Below, piece by piece: positions 1 to 8,957 of a DNA stretch of 64,000 bases. The first letter of the stretch is position 1. Each line of letters opens with the position of its first letter. A model generated the notes under the pieces. That model did not search any database. It was not told the origin of the DNA and saw only the letters and a program-made list of their open reading frames with translations. A program made the translations under genes and the position numbers. The DNA lies in assembly GCA_003105035.1 (NCBI GenBank), contig PQAL01000038.1, positions 122,000-185,999 of the forward strand, read 5' to 3'. The DNA comes from Anaerolineales bacterium (GTDB taxonomy: Bacteria > Chloroflexota > Anaerolineae > Anaerolineales > UBA4823).

Positions 1-1230
1 CGCATAGCTCTTGCAGAACGCGCTCAAAAGGTGTTGCGCGAGAAGCACGGTGAGAAGATCATTGCCCAGGGGGTGAAGTTTTGCCGTCAGGCACCCGTCT
101 TGGAAGGCATCCGCGCCAGAGCCCAGGTAGCTTTCGAACGTGATCAATGCATCCGTAGATGCCGGCAGTTCGCCGGAAAGAAGCTCCTGTTCATCCTGCC
201 TGTCAACTGTTCAGGCGGAGGCGCAAATGTAATCCGCAGTGAAAGCATCGCCATGCAGCAGATGGGTGTGGAAGTGTCATTCTACAATCAGCCCGCCAAT
301 CGGGCAGGCTTCGAAATGGCCTATCCTGATCTGGCTCAGTCGGTTATCTATGGCGAAGCAGAATACCTGCCAGCCGTCGCCCGGAATTTCGATGTGGTGA
401 TCGCCACATATAACCCCACCGTTAGCTGGCTGAAGCAGCTTGACACTCTGGATTCGCACCCAATCCTTGGTTATTACATCCAGGGTTTTGAGCCGCTGAT
501 GTACGTGAAAGGCAGCCAAGCTTATAACATTGCCCTTGAATCGTATTCGTTGCTTGAGAACATACGTTTGATTTCGAAAACCGACTGGACCCGCCAGCAG
601 GTCCAGCGCGCCAGCGGTCGTGAGTGTCGGGTGATTGGACCCAGTGTGGATATCGACCTGAACCGCCCTCGCCCGAGAACTTCACCGCTCTGGCCTGTTG
701 GTCCCCTAAAGTTGACAGCGATGATCCGCCCCGAATCACCATACCGTGAGCCTCGCAAGACCCTGGAGTTGCTCCAGAGAGCTGTGGAAAAATATAAGGG
801 CGAGGTGGAGGCCAACCTGTTCGGCACGCCTCCGGATAATCCGGCCTTCCTCGAGCTTTCTTTAGGGTTCCCGTGGAAGATGTACGGTGTGCTCAACCCT
901 TCCCAGGTAGCGCATTTACTCAGCCAGACAGATATTTTCATTGACTACTCGTCACACCAGGCAATGGGTCTGACTGCCATGGAAGCCATGGCGTGTGGAT
1001 GTGGGGTGATCGTCCCCCACAACGGTGGTGCGTCCAGTTACGCGGTCCACGAAAAGAATAGTCTGATTGTGGATTGTTCATCCTTCGAAAACGTCTGGTC
1101 AGCTTTGCAACGGCTCATCCAGGATGAAGGCTTACGCAATCGGCTGCAACATAATGCCATCCATGATATCTGCGCCTTTTACCCTGAACGAGCAGCGTTG
1201 AATATCCTACAAACACTATTTACTGGGTAA
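1..1230 (+). CDS. GT-B glycosyltransferase, WsaF-like; 5' end outside window
   Basis: The frame is open to the left edge, so 409 residues of a longer protein are visible; the first possible start inside the window is a GTG at base 31, without a clear ribosome site. From about residue 62 it shows a GT-B transferase: LFILPVN with a glycine-rich GGGAN loop, then GYYIQGFEP, then the nucleotide-sugar side with AMEAMACG and VPHNGGAS. The next two genes carry the same motifs, so this is the first of three tandem paralogs. The layout recalls WsaF, a rhamnosyltransferase of S-layer glycan synthesis, and the window has a full dTDP-rhamnose set. Rhamnose as donor is inference. The cytoplasmic enzyme would extend a lipid-linked glycan. 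Confidence 0.8.
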   Translation, partial: RIALAERAQKVLREKHGEKIIAQGVKFCRQAPVLEGIRARAQVAFERDQCIRRCRQFAGKKLLFILPVNCSGGGANVIRSESIAMQQMGVEVSFYNQPANRAGFEMAYPDLAQSVIYGEAEYLPAVARNFDVVIATYNPTVSWLKQLDTLDSHPILGYYIQGFEPLMYVKGSQAYNIALESYSLLENIRLISKTDWTRQQVQRASGRECRVIGPSVDIDLNRPRPRTSPLWPVGPLKLTAMIRPESPYREPRKTLELLQRAVEKYKGEVEANLFGTPPDNPAFLELSLGFPWKMYGVLNPSQVAHLLSQTDIFIDYSSHQAMGLTAMEAMACGCGVIVPHNGGASSYAVHEKNSLIVDCSSFENVWSALQRLIQDEGLRNRLQHNAIHDICAFYPERAALNILQTLFTG

Positions 1231-1257
1231 ACTGACAGACAGTTCAGACCGCCTCTC

Positions 1258-2676
1258 ATGCCAGCCTCAGATTCGCCATCCAAAACAAATATCTCTACCA
1301 ATACCCGGGCGAGCAACCCATCCAACCCTGTCACCCATGTGATAAAAATTATTCGGCAGGAGGGATTGCTCCGTTTCTTTGTGCTCGCCTTCAATAAAGT
1401 CATCTGGCAGCTCAGGTTTTACCTGACCTTGATTCGTTTCAAGCTGACCACTCCCAAGGGTGCTGGTCTGATTAAGATTGAGGATGTCAGTCAGAGTGAG
1501 CGGGCTGCCGACCTTCGACAAGCTGACCTGACACAGGATGAGCGGGTCAGGGATGGCAATCGCTGGTCTGAGCACTTTCTTATAGAGCGCACCGGCTTGA
1601 TCAGCGCTGGTAAGGCTCGATTTGTCCATCGCCGGGTCTTGTTTATCCTGCCCATCCAGGGCGTCGGTGGCGGGTCTAACTCAGTCTTCCTGGCGGTTAA
1701 AGCCATGCAGAAAATGGGTGTGGATGCCCAGATCATGAACCTCCAGGCATACCGCAAGCCATTCGAAAAAGCCTATCCGAACATCGATGTGCCTCTCTTC
1801 TTCGGTGAGATCAGTGACATTCCTGAATTGGCAACCGGTTATGACGCCGTGGTTGCTACTTCCAACGTAACCGTCGGTTGGATCGCGCCTGTCCAAAAAT
1901 TACACCCCGAAATCGTCATCGGTTATTACATCCAGGATTATGAAGCTTATTTTTATCCACCCGGATCCGAAGGCTATCAGACAGCCGCCGCTTCGTACAC
2001 GCTCATTCCCGGCCAGGTACGCTGCGTCACCACCCGGTGGATCTATGACCAGATCAGGCAGCACCATAACATTGACTGCCACCTGGTGGGTGGTCATATC
2101 GACACCGACCTTTTCCGTCCCCGCCCGCGCCTTCCCAGCCAGACGATACGCATCGCTGCCATGATCCGCCCGGTTTCCGAACGCCGTAATCCCCGCCTGA
2201 CCATGGAAATCCTGCGCCAGGCCAGCCAGTTGTATGGGGCCAGGCTGGAATTCATGTTGTTCGGCTGTGAGCCTTATGACCCTGACTTCCTGCCCCTACC
2301 CAGAGATTTTCCCTGGCGCCTGGCTGGCGAGTTACGTCCTGCCCAGATTGCCAACCTGCTCAACCAGTGTGATATCTTCGTGGATTTCTCCGTATTCCAG
2401 GGGTTGGGCCTGACCGCCATGGAATCGCTGTGCTGTGGGCTGGCCGCTATCGTCCCCGGGAAAGGTGGTGCAAGCACCTTCGCCAGGCATGAAGAGAACT
2501 GCCTGGTCGTCGATACCAGCGACCAGCAGGCGTGCCTCAAAGCGTTGCAGCACCTGATCGATGACGATAGCTTACGCCACAAGCTCCAACAGAATGCCAT
2601 CCCCAGCGGCCTGCAGTTCTACCCTGAGTTGCCGGCTTTTAATCTCCTTCAGGCGCTCTTCCCAGGGGATAAGTGA
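1258..2676 (+). CDS. GT-B glycosyltransferase, WsaF-like, second tandem paralog
   Basis: A 472-residue protein starting at ATG 1258, 27 bases after the previous stop. Residues 1-125 are a variable, helical-looking extension without signal peptide. The transferase core begins near residue 127 with LFILPIQGVGGGSN and continues with GYYIQDYEAY, AMIRPVSERRNPR and the C-terminal donor segment GLTAMESLCCG and VPGKGGAS. These match the preceding and following genes position by position, so the three arose by duplication. Expected role: addition of a sugar, perhaps rhamnose, to the growing surface glycan on the cytoplasmic face. Linkage and donor cannot be read from the sequence. Confidence 0.82.
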   Translation: MPASDSPSKTNISTNTRASNPSNPVTHVIKIIRQEGLLRFFVLAFNKVIWQLRFYLTLIRFKLTTPKGAGLIKIEDVSQSERAADLRQADLTQDERVRDGNRWSEHFLIERTGLISAGKARFVHRRVLFILPIQGVGGGSNSVFLAVKAMQKMGVDAQIMNLQAYRKPFEKAYPNIDVPLFFGEISDIPELATGYDAVVATSNVTVGWIAPVQKLHPEIVIGYYIQDYEAYFYPPGSEGYQTAAASYTLIPGQVRCVTTRWIYDQIRQHHNIDCHLVGGHIDTDLFRPRPRLPSQTIRIAAMIRPVSERRNPRLTMEILRQASQLYGARLEFMLFGCEPYDPDFLPLPRDFPWRLAGELRPAQIANLLNQCDIFVDFSVFQGLGLTAMESLCCGLAAIVPGKGGASTFARHEENCLVVDTSDQQACLKALQHLIDDDSLRHKLQQNAIPSGLQFYPELPAFNLLQALFPGDK

Positions 2677-2748
2677 TGAGCATCCCGGCACATGTTTCCG
2701 CTGTTATTGATTGGTCAACATATCCAGCGATGAAGGGGTGGGGTTCCC

Positions 2749-4224
2749 GTGCCTGATCCCGGTCAGCTCGTCGATATAACATCCCAGGAAGTTAACAAGC
2801 CAGCTCCCATGCTCAGCTATCTCCAGTATGGCTGGTCCCTTATCCGCCGTGAAGGACTGGGTTTTGCTGTTAAGCGCTTTTGTCAGCTGGTCTCCTGGAA
2901 AGTGAAGGTCTTCCTGCGCTACATCCATATCGGACGTAGCATACCTCCAAAGGATCGCATCCTGGAAATCGGTGATCTCACACCTACAGACATGCACGCC
3001 GCTCCCGTCGGTTCACCTGCTGGACCAGGTGATATCGATATAGCAGATCTTGCCCAAACGCCTGCCTTCCGCGATCGTTTGATCCAGCTCGCCCGCACCA
3101 TCCATGAACAGCACCTTCCTGAGCGTGAAGCGCTGATTCAGGAGGGGCGCCAGCTGTTTTCAGGGCAAAAAGTCCTTTTCGTCTCCCCCATCCGGGTCTT
3201 GGGCGGCGGAGCTAATCTGATCTTTCTGGCTGCCCAGGCTATGCGCCGTATGGGCGTGGATGCCCAGATTCTCAACCTGAATGTCCATCGAAATTGGTTC
3301 GAGGGTCATTACCAGCAGCCGGATGTCCCGGTGATCTTCTCCGATATCGATACGATCCCACGCATAAGCGGGGGCTTCGAGGCTGTCATCGCCACATCCA
3401 ACCCCACCGTCGCCTGGCTTGCTCCGCTGGTTGGCCGGCTACCAGCCCCAACAATCGGCTATTACATCCAGGATTATGAGCCATATTTCTACGAACCTGG
3501 CAGCCATGAATATCAAAAGGCTGCTGATTCATACAGCCTCATCCCGAATGCCTTACGCATGGTGACCACACCCTGGATTTCCGAGCAAATCCAGCGCCAT
3601 CATCACATCGATAGTGTGATTGTCGGCGCGCATATGGATACTGACCTGTTCCAGCCTCAGCTGAACCTCGAACCTGCCTGGCCCGCTCGCCCCTTGCGTA
3701 TCACTGCCATGATCCGCCCCACCACTCCCCGGCGTAATCCCCAGCGAACCATGGCTGTCTTGCAGCGCTTGAGCCAGAGCCACGCACCACAGCTTGAATT
3801 CCGCCTGTTTGGCTGCGATCTTTCCGACCCAGGGTTTTCATCCCTCGAGCAAGATTTCCCCTGGAAGCTGGCTGGGCAGCTACGCTCATCCCAGGTAGCT
3901 TGCTTGTTCAATGGAGCAGACATTTTTGTGGACTTCTCAGATTTCCAGGCATTTGGATTGACCGCCCTGGAAGCCATGGCTATGGGACTGGCTGTCATCG
4001 TTCCCTCCAAGGGTGGTACCTCTATCTATGCCGAGCATGACCAAAACTGCCTGCTGGTCGACACTCAGGATATACAAGCTTGTCTGGAAGCTCTTCAGCG
4101 GCTGGTCGAAGATGTTACATTGCGTGCTAGGCTCCAATTGAACGCTGTTTCCACGGCTGCCCGGTTTTACCCCGAGCTACCTGCCTTGAACATGCTAAAA
4201 GTTTTATTTCCCAGTCGATTATGA
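2749..4224 (+). CDS. GT-B glycosyltransferase, WsaF-like, third tandem paralog
   Basis: A 491-residue protein. GTG at 2749 is the likely start because the shared N-terminal extension (LIRREGLGFAVKRF, compare IIRQEGLLRFFVLAF in the second paralog) begins soon after it. The core repeats the family motifs: VLFVSPIRVLGGGAN near residue 145, GYYIQDYEPYF, AMIRPTTPRRNPQ, DIFVDFSDFQAFGLTALEAMAMG and VPSKGGTS. It overlaps the next gene by four bases (ATGA), which suggests translational coupling. The three paralogs most resemble one another in the core and differ in the N-terminal ~130 residues, so they may make different linkages in one repeat unit. That last point is inference. Confidence 0.82.
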   Translation: MPDPGQLVDITSQEVNKPAPMLSYLQYGWSLIRREGLGFAVKRFCQLVSWKVKVFLRYIHIGRSIPPKDRILEIGDLTPTDMHAAPVGSPAGPGDIDIADLAQTPAFRDRLIQLARTIHEQHLPEREALIQEGRQLFSGQKVLFVSPIRVLGGGANLIFLAAQAMRRMGVDAQILNLNVHRNWFEGHYQQPDVPVIFSDIDTIPRISGGFEAVIATSNPTVAWLAPLVGRLPAPTIGYYIQDYEPYFYEPGSHEYQKAADSYSLIPNALRMVTTPWISEQIQRHHHIDSVIVGAHMDTDLFQPQLNLEPAWPARPLRITAMIRPTTPRRNPQRTMAVLQRLSQSHAPQLEFRLFGCDLSDPGFSSLEQDFPWKLAGQLRSSQVACLFNGADIFVDFSDFQAFGLTALEAMAMGLAVIVPSKGGTSIYAEHDQNCLLVDTQDIQACLEALQRLVEDVTLRARLQLNAVSTAARFYPELPALNMLKVLFPSRL

Positions 4225-5294
4225 GCAATAAGATAAGCAAGCTTCCCCACATACACGTAATCTACGAATCCGGGCCTGATTACCGCCCTTATAGCAGCTC
4301 CTTCCTGCGCCTGATCCGGCCGCTCACCCACCCCCTGGTGCAGGAGCATCTATCCACCAGTTTCGGTCTTGATTACAACAACGAACCAGCTGACGTTGTT
4401 ATTATTGATCGCCTATGGAGAAGTAACGTCAGCTTAAAGCTTGTCCAAGACCTGGTCAATAAGATTCGCTTCAAAGGCGCTCACCTTGTATATAGTGTGG
4501 ATGATAATTATCTCGACTTGCAATCACTTGATCAGGTTAAACCTGGTTCTGAAACAAGTTCCATCGTGACCTTCCTGCTTCAACAGGCTGATGCAGTGCT
4601 GGTGACCACCCCTGCCCTGTCCCAACGCTTCCAGGAATTCAATCCCAAGATTTACATCCTGCCCAACCAGCTAGATGAGCGCTTGCTGGTCATCCGCCAG
4701 CCTGCACTTCCCGCTCAATTAGCTGACAGAATTCAAATCGTCGTCGGCTATATGGGTACCTTCACTCACGATTCTGACCTCATGATGATCTTGCCCGCGC
4801 TGCAGTCCATCGCCCGCAGATACCCTCACCGGGTGCAATTCCAGGTTGTCGGTGTGATAAACAATGAGGACATAAAAAACGAATTGAGCTCCTTGCCACT
4901 ACGCTTCGTTTATCCCCACCGCGAAGAGCACGAATACCCGTTGTTCATGCCATGGTTTACCGGGCATGTTCATTGGGATATTGCCATTTCTCCCCTGCTA
5001 GCTGATCCATTCAATGACTGTAAATCCGACATTAAATTCCTGGATTATGCTTCCATTGGTGCAGCAAGTATCTTTAGCAATGTTCCAGCTTACACGGCTA
5101 GCGTTCAGCATCAAAGAAACGGGTGGCTTACTGAGAATACCCAACTGGGTTGGGAAGACGCCTTGAGTAATCTCATCGAGAAACCTGACCTACGCATTGA
5201 GATTGCCCAGTGTGCATATCAATATTTATACTCAAGTCGCATCCTGGCACATAGGGCAGGTGATTGGGTCGAGATATTCCGTTCGTTGTGGTAG
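4221..5294 (+). CDS. GT4-type glycosyltransferase
   Basis: A 357-residue GT-B protein whose ATG overlaps the previous stop by four bases. The N-terminal half has VVIIDRLWRS and LVYSVDDNYLDL, the C-terminal half YMGTFTHDSDL and then DPFNDCKSDIKFLDYASIG. The latter corresponds to NPFGQSKSEIKYIEAALL in the gene at 6885, so the two belong to one subfamily separated by a membrane-protein gene. It should transfer an activated sugar in the cytoplasm during surface-glycan assembly; donor and acceptor are unknown. No membrane segment or signal peptide is seen. Confidence 0.75.
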   Translation: MSNKISKLPHIHVIYESGPDYRPYSSSFLRLIRPLTHPLVQEHLSTSFGLDYNNEPADVVIIDRLWRSNVSLKLVQDLVNKIRFKGAHLVYSVDDNYLDLQSLDQVKPGSETSSIVTFLLQQADAVLVTTPALSQRFQEFNPKIYILPNQLDERLLVIRQPALPAQLADRIQIVVGYMGTFTHDSDLMMILPALQSIARRYPHRVQFQVVGVINNEDIKNELSSLPLRFVYPHREEHEYPLFMPWFTGHVHWDIAISPLLADPFNDCKSDIKFLDYASIGAASIFSNVPAYTASVQHQRNGWLTENTQLGWEDALSNLIEKPDLRIEIAQCAYQYLYSSRILAHRAGDWVEIFRSLW

Positions 5295-5400
5295 TTTATC
5301 TGCGCGTAAAATCTTGGATGACCTTGGTTTTCAATGTGTAATCCGTAATACAACAACGAACGATAAGCCGCACCTGTCACAAATAACCTTGACAAACTAT

Positions 5401-6804
5401 ATGAATGCCCTTTCGTTGAGGACAAAAACAGACTTCTTTCTCAGAACGCTCTTCTTCCTCATTCCATTGCTGATCGGGATGGTGTATTGGTTATCGTTCT
5501 ATCCAGGGGTAATGAGTTTCGATTCAATCAGCCAATGGCATCAGCTCTCCACGCTCCACATCAACAATTGGCATCCTGCAATCTCCACAATACTTATGTG
5601 GTTGTTAACCCGCCTATGGTATTCGCCTGCAGTTGTTTCGCTCTTCCAGGTGATCTTCGCCGCCATTATTATCGGATATGGCTTGACCTCCCTGTATTCT
5701 GGCACTCGTTTGCCAGGATTTATCTTTATAGTGCTAGGAATTTTGATCAGCGCCGATCCCTTGGTAGCTATTATCAATGTAACTCTCTGGAAGGATGTTA
5801 TCTATGGTTTTCTCGTGCTCTTACTTTCAACCTTTCTATTTAATATTATAAGAACCAAAGGGGAATGGATTGCTAAGCCAGTCAATTTTGTTCTCTTTGG
5901 TGTCACCCTTGCTTTTATTTTTTTATTCAGAGTCAATGGATTTCCTGTCGCTATTGTCAGCTTAATCTGCTTGCTTTTTCTATATACAAAATACATCAAG
6001 CCATTCTCCTTCGCTGCCCTGATTACAATTGCCATCATACTCGTGGTTGTCGGTCCGCTTTACTCGATATTCAAGGTCGACCGGTCTTATCGGCAAACCT
6101 ATGGGATTCCTTTCCTTAATCCCGTCGCTGCTTATATTAGCACCAACCAGGACCTTGGTTCGCTCTCACTATCTGACCGGGAATATTTAGATAGCATCTA
6201 TCCACTCGATAATCCCTGGCCATACAGCTGTTATGATGCAACGATTTTCTTCTACGAATCGAATTTAATCCCAGTGGTTCAAAATCCATTATCTACAGTA
6301 AAAATTTTTACCAAATTAGCAACACACGATCCATCAAACGCGTTCAGGCATTTTTTATGCTTGAGTAGCTTCATCTGGCAGCCCAACCAACCCCTGGGTG
6401 TTTACCTTGAAACGATTCTGTTCGAAAATTACAACCCAGAGTGGATGACCGATTGGAGCGTTTATAAAGATTCGCTTACCCAGTCATCCATCCTTCCGCA
6501 GATTCATAACCTCGTCCAACGTGCAGTAAAAGCTGAAGTACATAGGGATACTTATATGCTATTTTGGCGGCATGCTTTATATCTGTTCGCCTTTCTCGTT
6601 GGATTAATCCTGCTGGTCATCCGGACCAGGAATGCGAGGTGGTTGCTCTTAGCTGTGCCGATCGTTTCTCAATCCATCATCGTGATGTTCACCGCCCAGC
6701 TTCAGGCAGTGCGCTACCAATACCCGGTATATCTTATCTCTCTTCTATTCACCCTGCCGATGATCATCGTTGCCCTGAAGAACCCGAAGCAGCTCTCGAA
6801 TTAG
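5401..6804 (+). CDS. Polytopic membrane protein, DUF6020-like
   Basis: A 467-residue integral membrane protein. An upstream in-frame extension exists, but it would run into the preceding gene, so ATG 5401 is preferred; no good ribosome site precedes it. There are about ten hydrophobic segments, the first at residues 12-30. The first outside loop carries YPGVMSFDSISQWHQL followed by NNWHPAI, a pattern I associate with DUF6020-like membrane proteins of glycan clusters, perhaps lipid-sugar-dependent GT-C transferases. It is visibly more AT-rich than its neighbours, which suggests later acquisition. A role in decorating the glycan outside the membrane is inference. Confidence 0.6.
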   Translation: MNALSLRTKTDFFLRTLFFLIPLLIGMVYWLSFYPGVMSFDSISQWHQLSTLHINNWHPAISTILMWLLTRLWYSPAVVSLFQVIFAAIIIGYGLTSLYSGTRLPGFIFIVLGILISADPLVAIINVTLWKDVIYGFLVLLLSTFLFNIIRTKGEWIAKPVNFVLFGVTLAFIFLFRVNGFPVAIVSLICLLFLYTKYIKPFSFAALITIAIILVVVGPLYSIFKVDRSYRQTYGIPFLNPVAAYISTNQDLGSLSLSDREYLDSIYPLDNPWPYSCYDATIFFYESNLIPVVQNPLSTVKIFTKLATHDPSNAFRHFLCLSSFIWQPNQPLGVYLETILFENYNPEWMTDWSVYKDSLTQSSILPQIHNLVQRAVKAEVHRDTYMLFWRHALYLFAFLVGLILLVIRTRNARWLLLAVPIVSQSIIVMFTAQLQAVRYQYPVYLISLLFTLPMIIVALKNPKQLSN

Positions 6805-6884
6805 GTGGGAAAATATCGTCTCTCGTCTGATATGAAAAGTTCATACCTGACCCGCTCATATATGTATAAACCGGTTCGAGCTGA

Positions 6885-8165
6885 ATGGTAACTGAAAATC
6901 CGTCCCTCTTGATTCTCAGTGGTGTCCAGGGTGACTCGCGACGCTACCGCACCTTCCACCTGTACGAGCAAGCGCGCCTGGCTGGCTTGAACTGCCAGCT
7001 CACGCACATCACAGACTCTCACTTACGGCCAAAGATTTCTGGGGCCTCGGTCATCATCCTGCACCGGGCTGCCTTCGATTCCCAGGTAGCCTGGATCGAG
7101 AAGGAAATCCATCGCCAGGGCGGTATCCTGATTAATGACCTGGATGACTTAATCTTCGACCCCGACACTATCCAGTATATTCACAGCCCCGATTTTGCTG
7201 ACCCTGTGCGACGTTCCTTATATCTGGAAGATGTCCATCGCTTTCGCCAGACGCTGGATGTGAGTGACCATGTCATCGTCTCGAGTAATTATTTACTTGA
7301 ACGAGTCCAGCAGCTTGGAAAAACTGCCAGCATCCATCGCAATGCCTTCAGCCTTGAGATGCTTTCGCTGGCTGACACAGCCGAGCATATGTTGGAGGCT
7401 AAAGACGGCCATATCGTGATCGGTTATGCCAGTGGTACCCCCACGCACGACCAGGACTTCGCCCTGATCAAACCCGCCTTGGTTTCTATTCTTCAACATA
7501 ATCCACAGGTCGTTCTTTGGCTGGTGGGTCGCCTGGACCCTGGCAAGGATTGGGGATCTCTGGAAGATCGTGTAAAAGTGATCGAATTCGTCCCTTGGCG
7601 AAAATTGAATGCAATCCAGGCCAGCTTCGATATAAACTTGGCACCTCTGCAAATTGATAATCCATTTGGGCAGTCGAAAAGCGAGATCAAATATATCGAA
7701 GCCGCTTTGTTGCGCGTGCCTACCATCGCCAGCCCAAGCGATGCCTACCGGTATGCCATCCAGGATGGTCAGAACGGTTATTTGAAGCGTTCAACTATGG
7801 AATGGGAGGCGTGCCTCGCAGAGCTGCTCAATAATTTCGTTTTGAGATCGGTCCTCGGAAAGCATGCCTACGAGGACGTGTTGAAGCATTACTATCCCAC
7901 GTTGCGAGCAAACCAGCTGGTCGATACCCTCAATACAATTTGCGCTAACCGCTTCCGATTCCAATATCTTCCACCGGAGACTGATGCCGAAAGTAAGCCA
8001 GCTGGACCATTTTGGAGCTGCGCGGCTTTCGAACGTACCCCCACCCTCCTCCAGCGTGGGGTGTACACTTTAAAACATAGGAATATTCAAACCTTATTGA
8101 AACAGATCTGGATCTTCATCCGCCGCTTTGTTTCGCCTTTGTTCCCATTCCCAAATCCACCCTAA
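6885..8165 (+). CDS. GT4-type glycosyltransferase
   Basis: A 426-residue GT-B protein starting at ATG 6885. Visible features are LILSGVQGDSRRYR at the N-terminus, INDLDDLIFDPD around residue 88, GYASGTPTHDQDF near the domain boundary, and NPFGQSKSEIKYIEAALLRVP in the donor domain. The middle and C-terminal parts match the protein at 4221. The C-terminal ~60 residues are a basic, aromatic extension that could attach to the membrane surface. It probably adds one sugar to the surface glycan. The PIG-L gene follows after 10 bases, so the two are co-transcribed. Confidence 0.75.
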   Translation: MVTENPSLLILSGVQGDSRRYRTFHLYEQARLAGLNCQLTHITDSHLRPKISGASVIILHRAAFDSQVAWIEKEIHRQGGILINDLDDLIFDPDTIQYIHSPDFADPVRRSLYLEDVHRFRQTLDVSDHVIVSSNYLLERVQQLGKTASIHRNAFSLEMLSLADTAEHMLEAKDGHIVIGYASGTPTHDQDFALIKPALVSILQHNPQVVLWLVGRLDPGKDWGSLEDRVKVIEFVPWRKLNAIQASFDINLAPLQIDNPFGQSKSEIKYIEAALLRVPTIASPSDAYRYAIQDGQNGYLKRSTMEWEACLAELLNNFVLRSVLGKHAYEDVLKHYYPTLRANQLVDTLNTICANRFRFQYLPPETDAESKPAGPFWSCAAFERTPTLLQRGVYTLKHRNIQTLLKQIWIFIRRFVSPLFPFPNPP

Positions 8166-8175
8166 AGGACTGTAT

Positions 8176-8814
8176 ATGTTGCTCTTTCATGGAAAAAAAG
8201 TCTGCTTTATCGGCGCCCATCCCGATGATATCGAGCTGGGCTGTGGTGCATTCATCTCCAATATCCTGGGAAAAACCGATATCCTGTGTGTCACTCTCTC
8301 GGACAACCAGAAGAATCCCTCCCTCAAACACCTGGCCGAGGAGCATCAGCGCAGTATGGCCGTCCTGGGTGTACCGCCTGACCACGTCAGGCTGGAATCA
8401 TTTGTCACCCGCCGCTTCCCCGAGCTGCGCCAGGAGATCCTCGAATATCTCTACCAGCTTAATCGTGAGTACTGCCCGGATATTGTCATTACCCACACCA
8501 GAGCCGATATCCACCAGGATCACCAGCAGACTACCGAGGAGGTGCTGCGCGCTTTTCGCGGCATAACGGTCCTAGGCTTCGACGCCCTGCGCAGCAGCTA
8601 TGGGTTCTTCCCCCACTTCCTGGCCGAGGTGCAAGACGCGGATGTCGAGCGCAAGATCAAAGCCCTGGCTGAATACACCACCTACAATGAAAAGTATTAT
8701 TTCAGCGCAAATGTCCTACGTTCTACCCTCATCCGCCACGGCGCATTGGCAGAGCTTCCATATGCCGAAGGTTTCGATATCCTGCGCATCGTCGGGCAGT
8801 TCGACGCGCTTTGA
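8176..8814 (+). CDS. PIG-L / LmbE family deacetylase
   Basis: A 212-residue protein. ATG 8176 is chosen because it places the family N-terminus (MLLFHGKKVCFIG) directly before the zinc motif; the frame extends upstream only into the previous gene. AHPDDIELGCG at residues 14-24 and HTRADIHQDHQQT near residue 113 are the metal-binding motifs of GlcNAc-type de-N-acetylases. The family removes acetyl groups from N-acetylated sugars using zinc. In this setting it may de-N-acetylate a glycan residue or a nucleotide-sugar or lipid-sugar precursor. It is the last gene before an intergenic promoter, so it closes the first transcription unit. Confidence 0.85.
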   Translation: MLLFHGKKVCFIGAHPDDIELGCGAFISNILGKTDILCVTLSDNQKNPSLKHLAEEHQRSMAVLGVPPDHVRLESFVTRRFPELRQEILEYLYQLNREYCPDIVITHTRADIHQDHQQTTEEVLRAFRGITVLGFDALRSSYGFFPHFLAEVQDADVERKIKALAEYTTYNEKYYFSANVLRSTLIRHGALAELPYAEGFDILRIVGQFDAL

Positions 8815-8877
8815 TCCTTATCAGCTTTGTTAGTGACCTGGTCAATGCTTCGTCCGTAAAAACACCCAAAAATAGGT

Positions 8878-8911
8878 TATAATTCAGTCGTTGAATTTCA
8901 ATGACTGAATT
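8878..8911 (+). promoter_or_regulatory. Promoter -10 box overlapped by a 31-bp palindromic operator
   Basis: A consensus TATAAT lies at 8878-8883. A near-perfect palindrome spans 8881-8911: AATTCAGTC at 8881-8889 pairs with GACTGAATT at 8903-8911, and TTGAA at 8891-8895 pairs with TTCAA at 8897-8901; only the pair 8890/8902 fails. The upstream -35 region is poor. The palindrome covers the -10 and the expected transcription start, the usual position of a repressor site, and the gene 47 bases downstream encodes a winged-helix protein. Autoregulation of that gene and of the operon behind it is inferred. Confidence 0.7.
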
Positions 8912-8957
8912 TTGAAATCTGAGAACCCTGATTACCTGTACTTGCTTGTAACCATCG

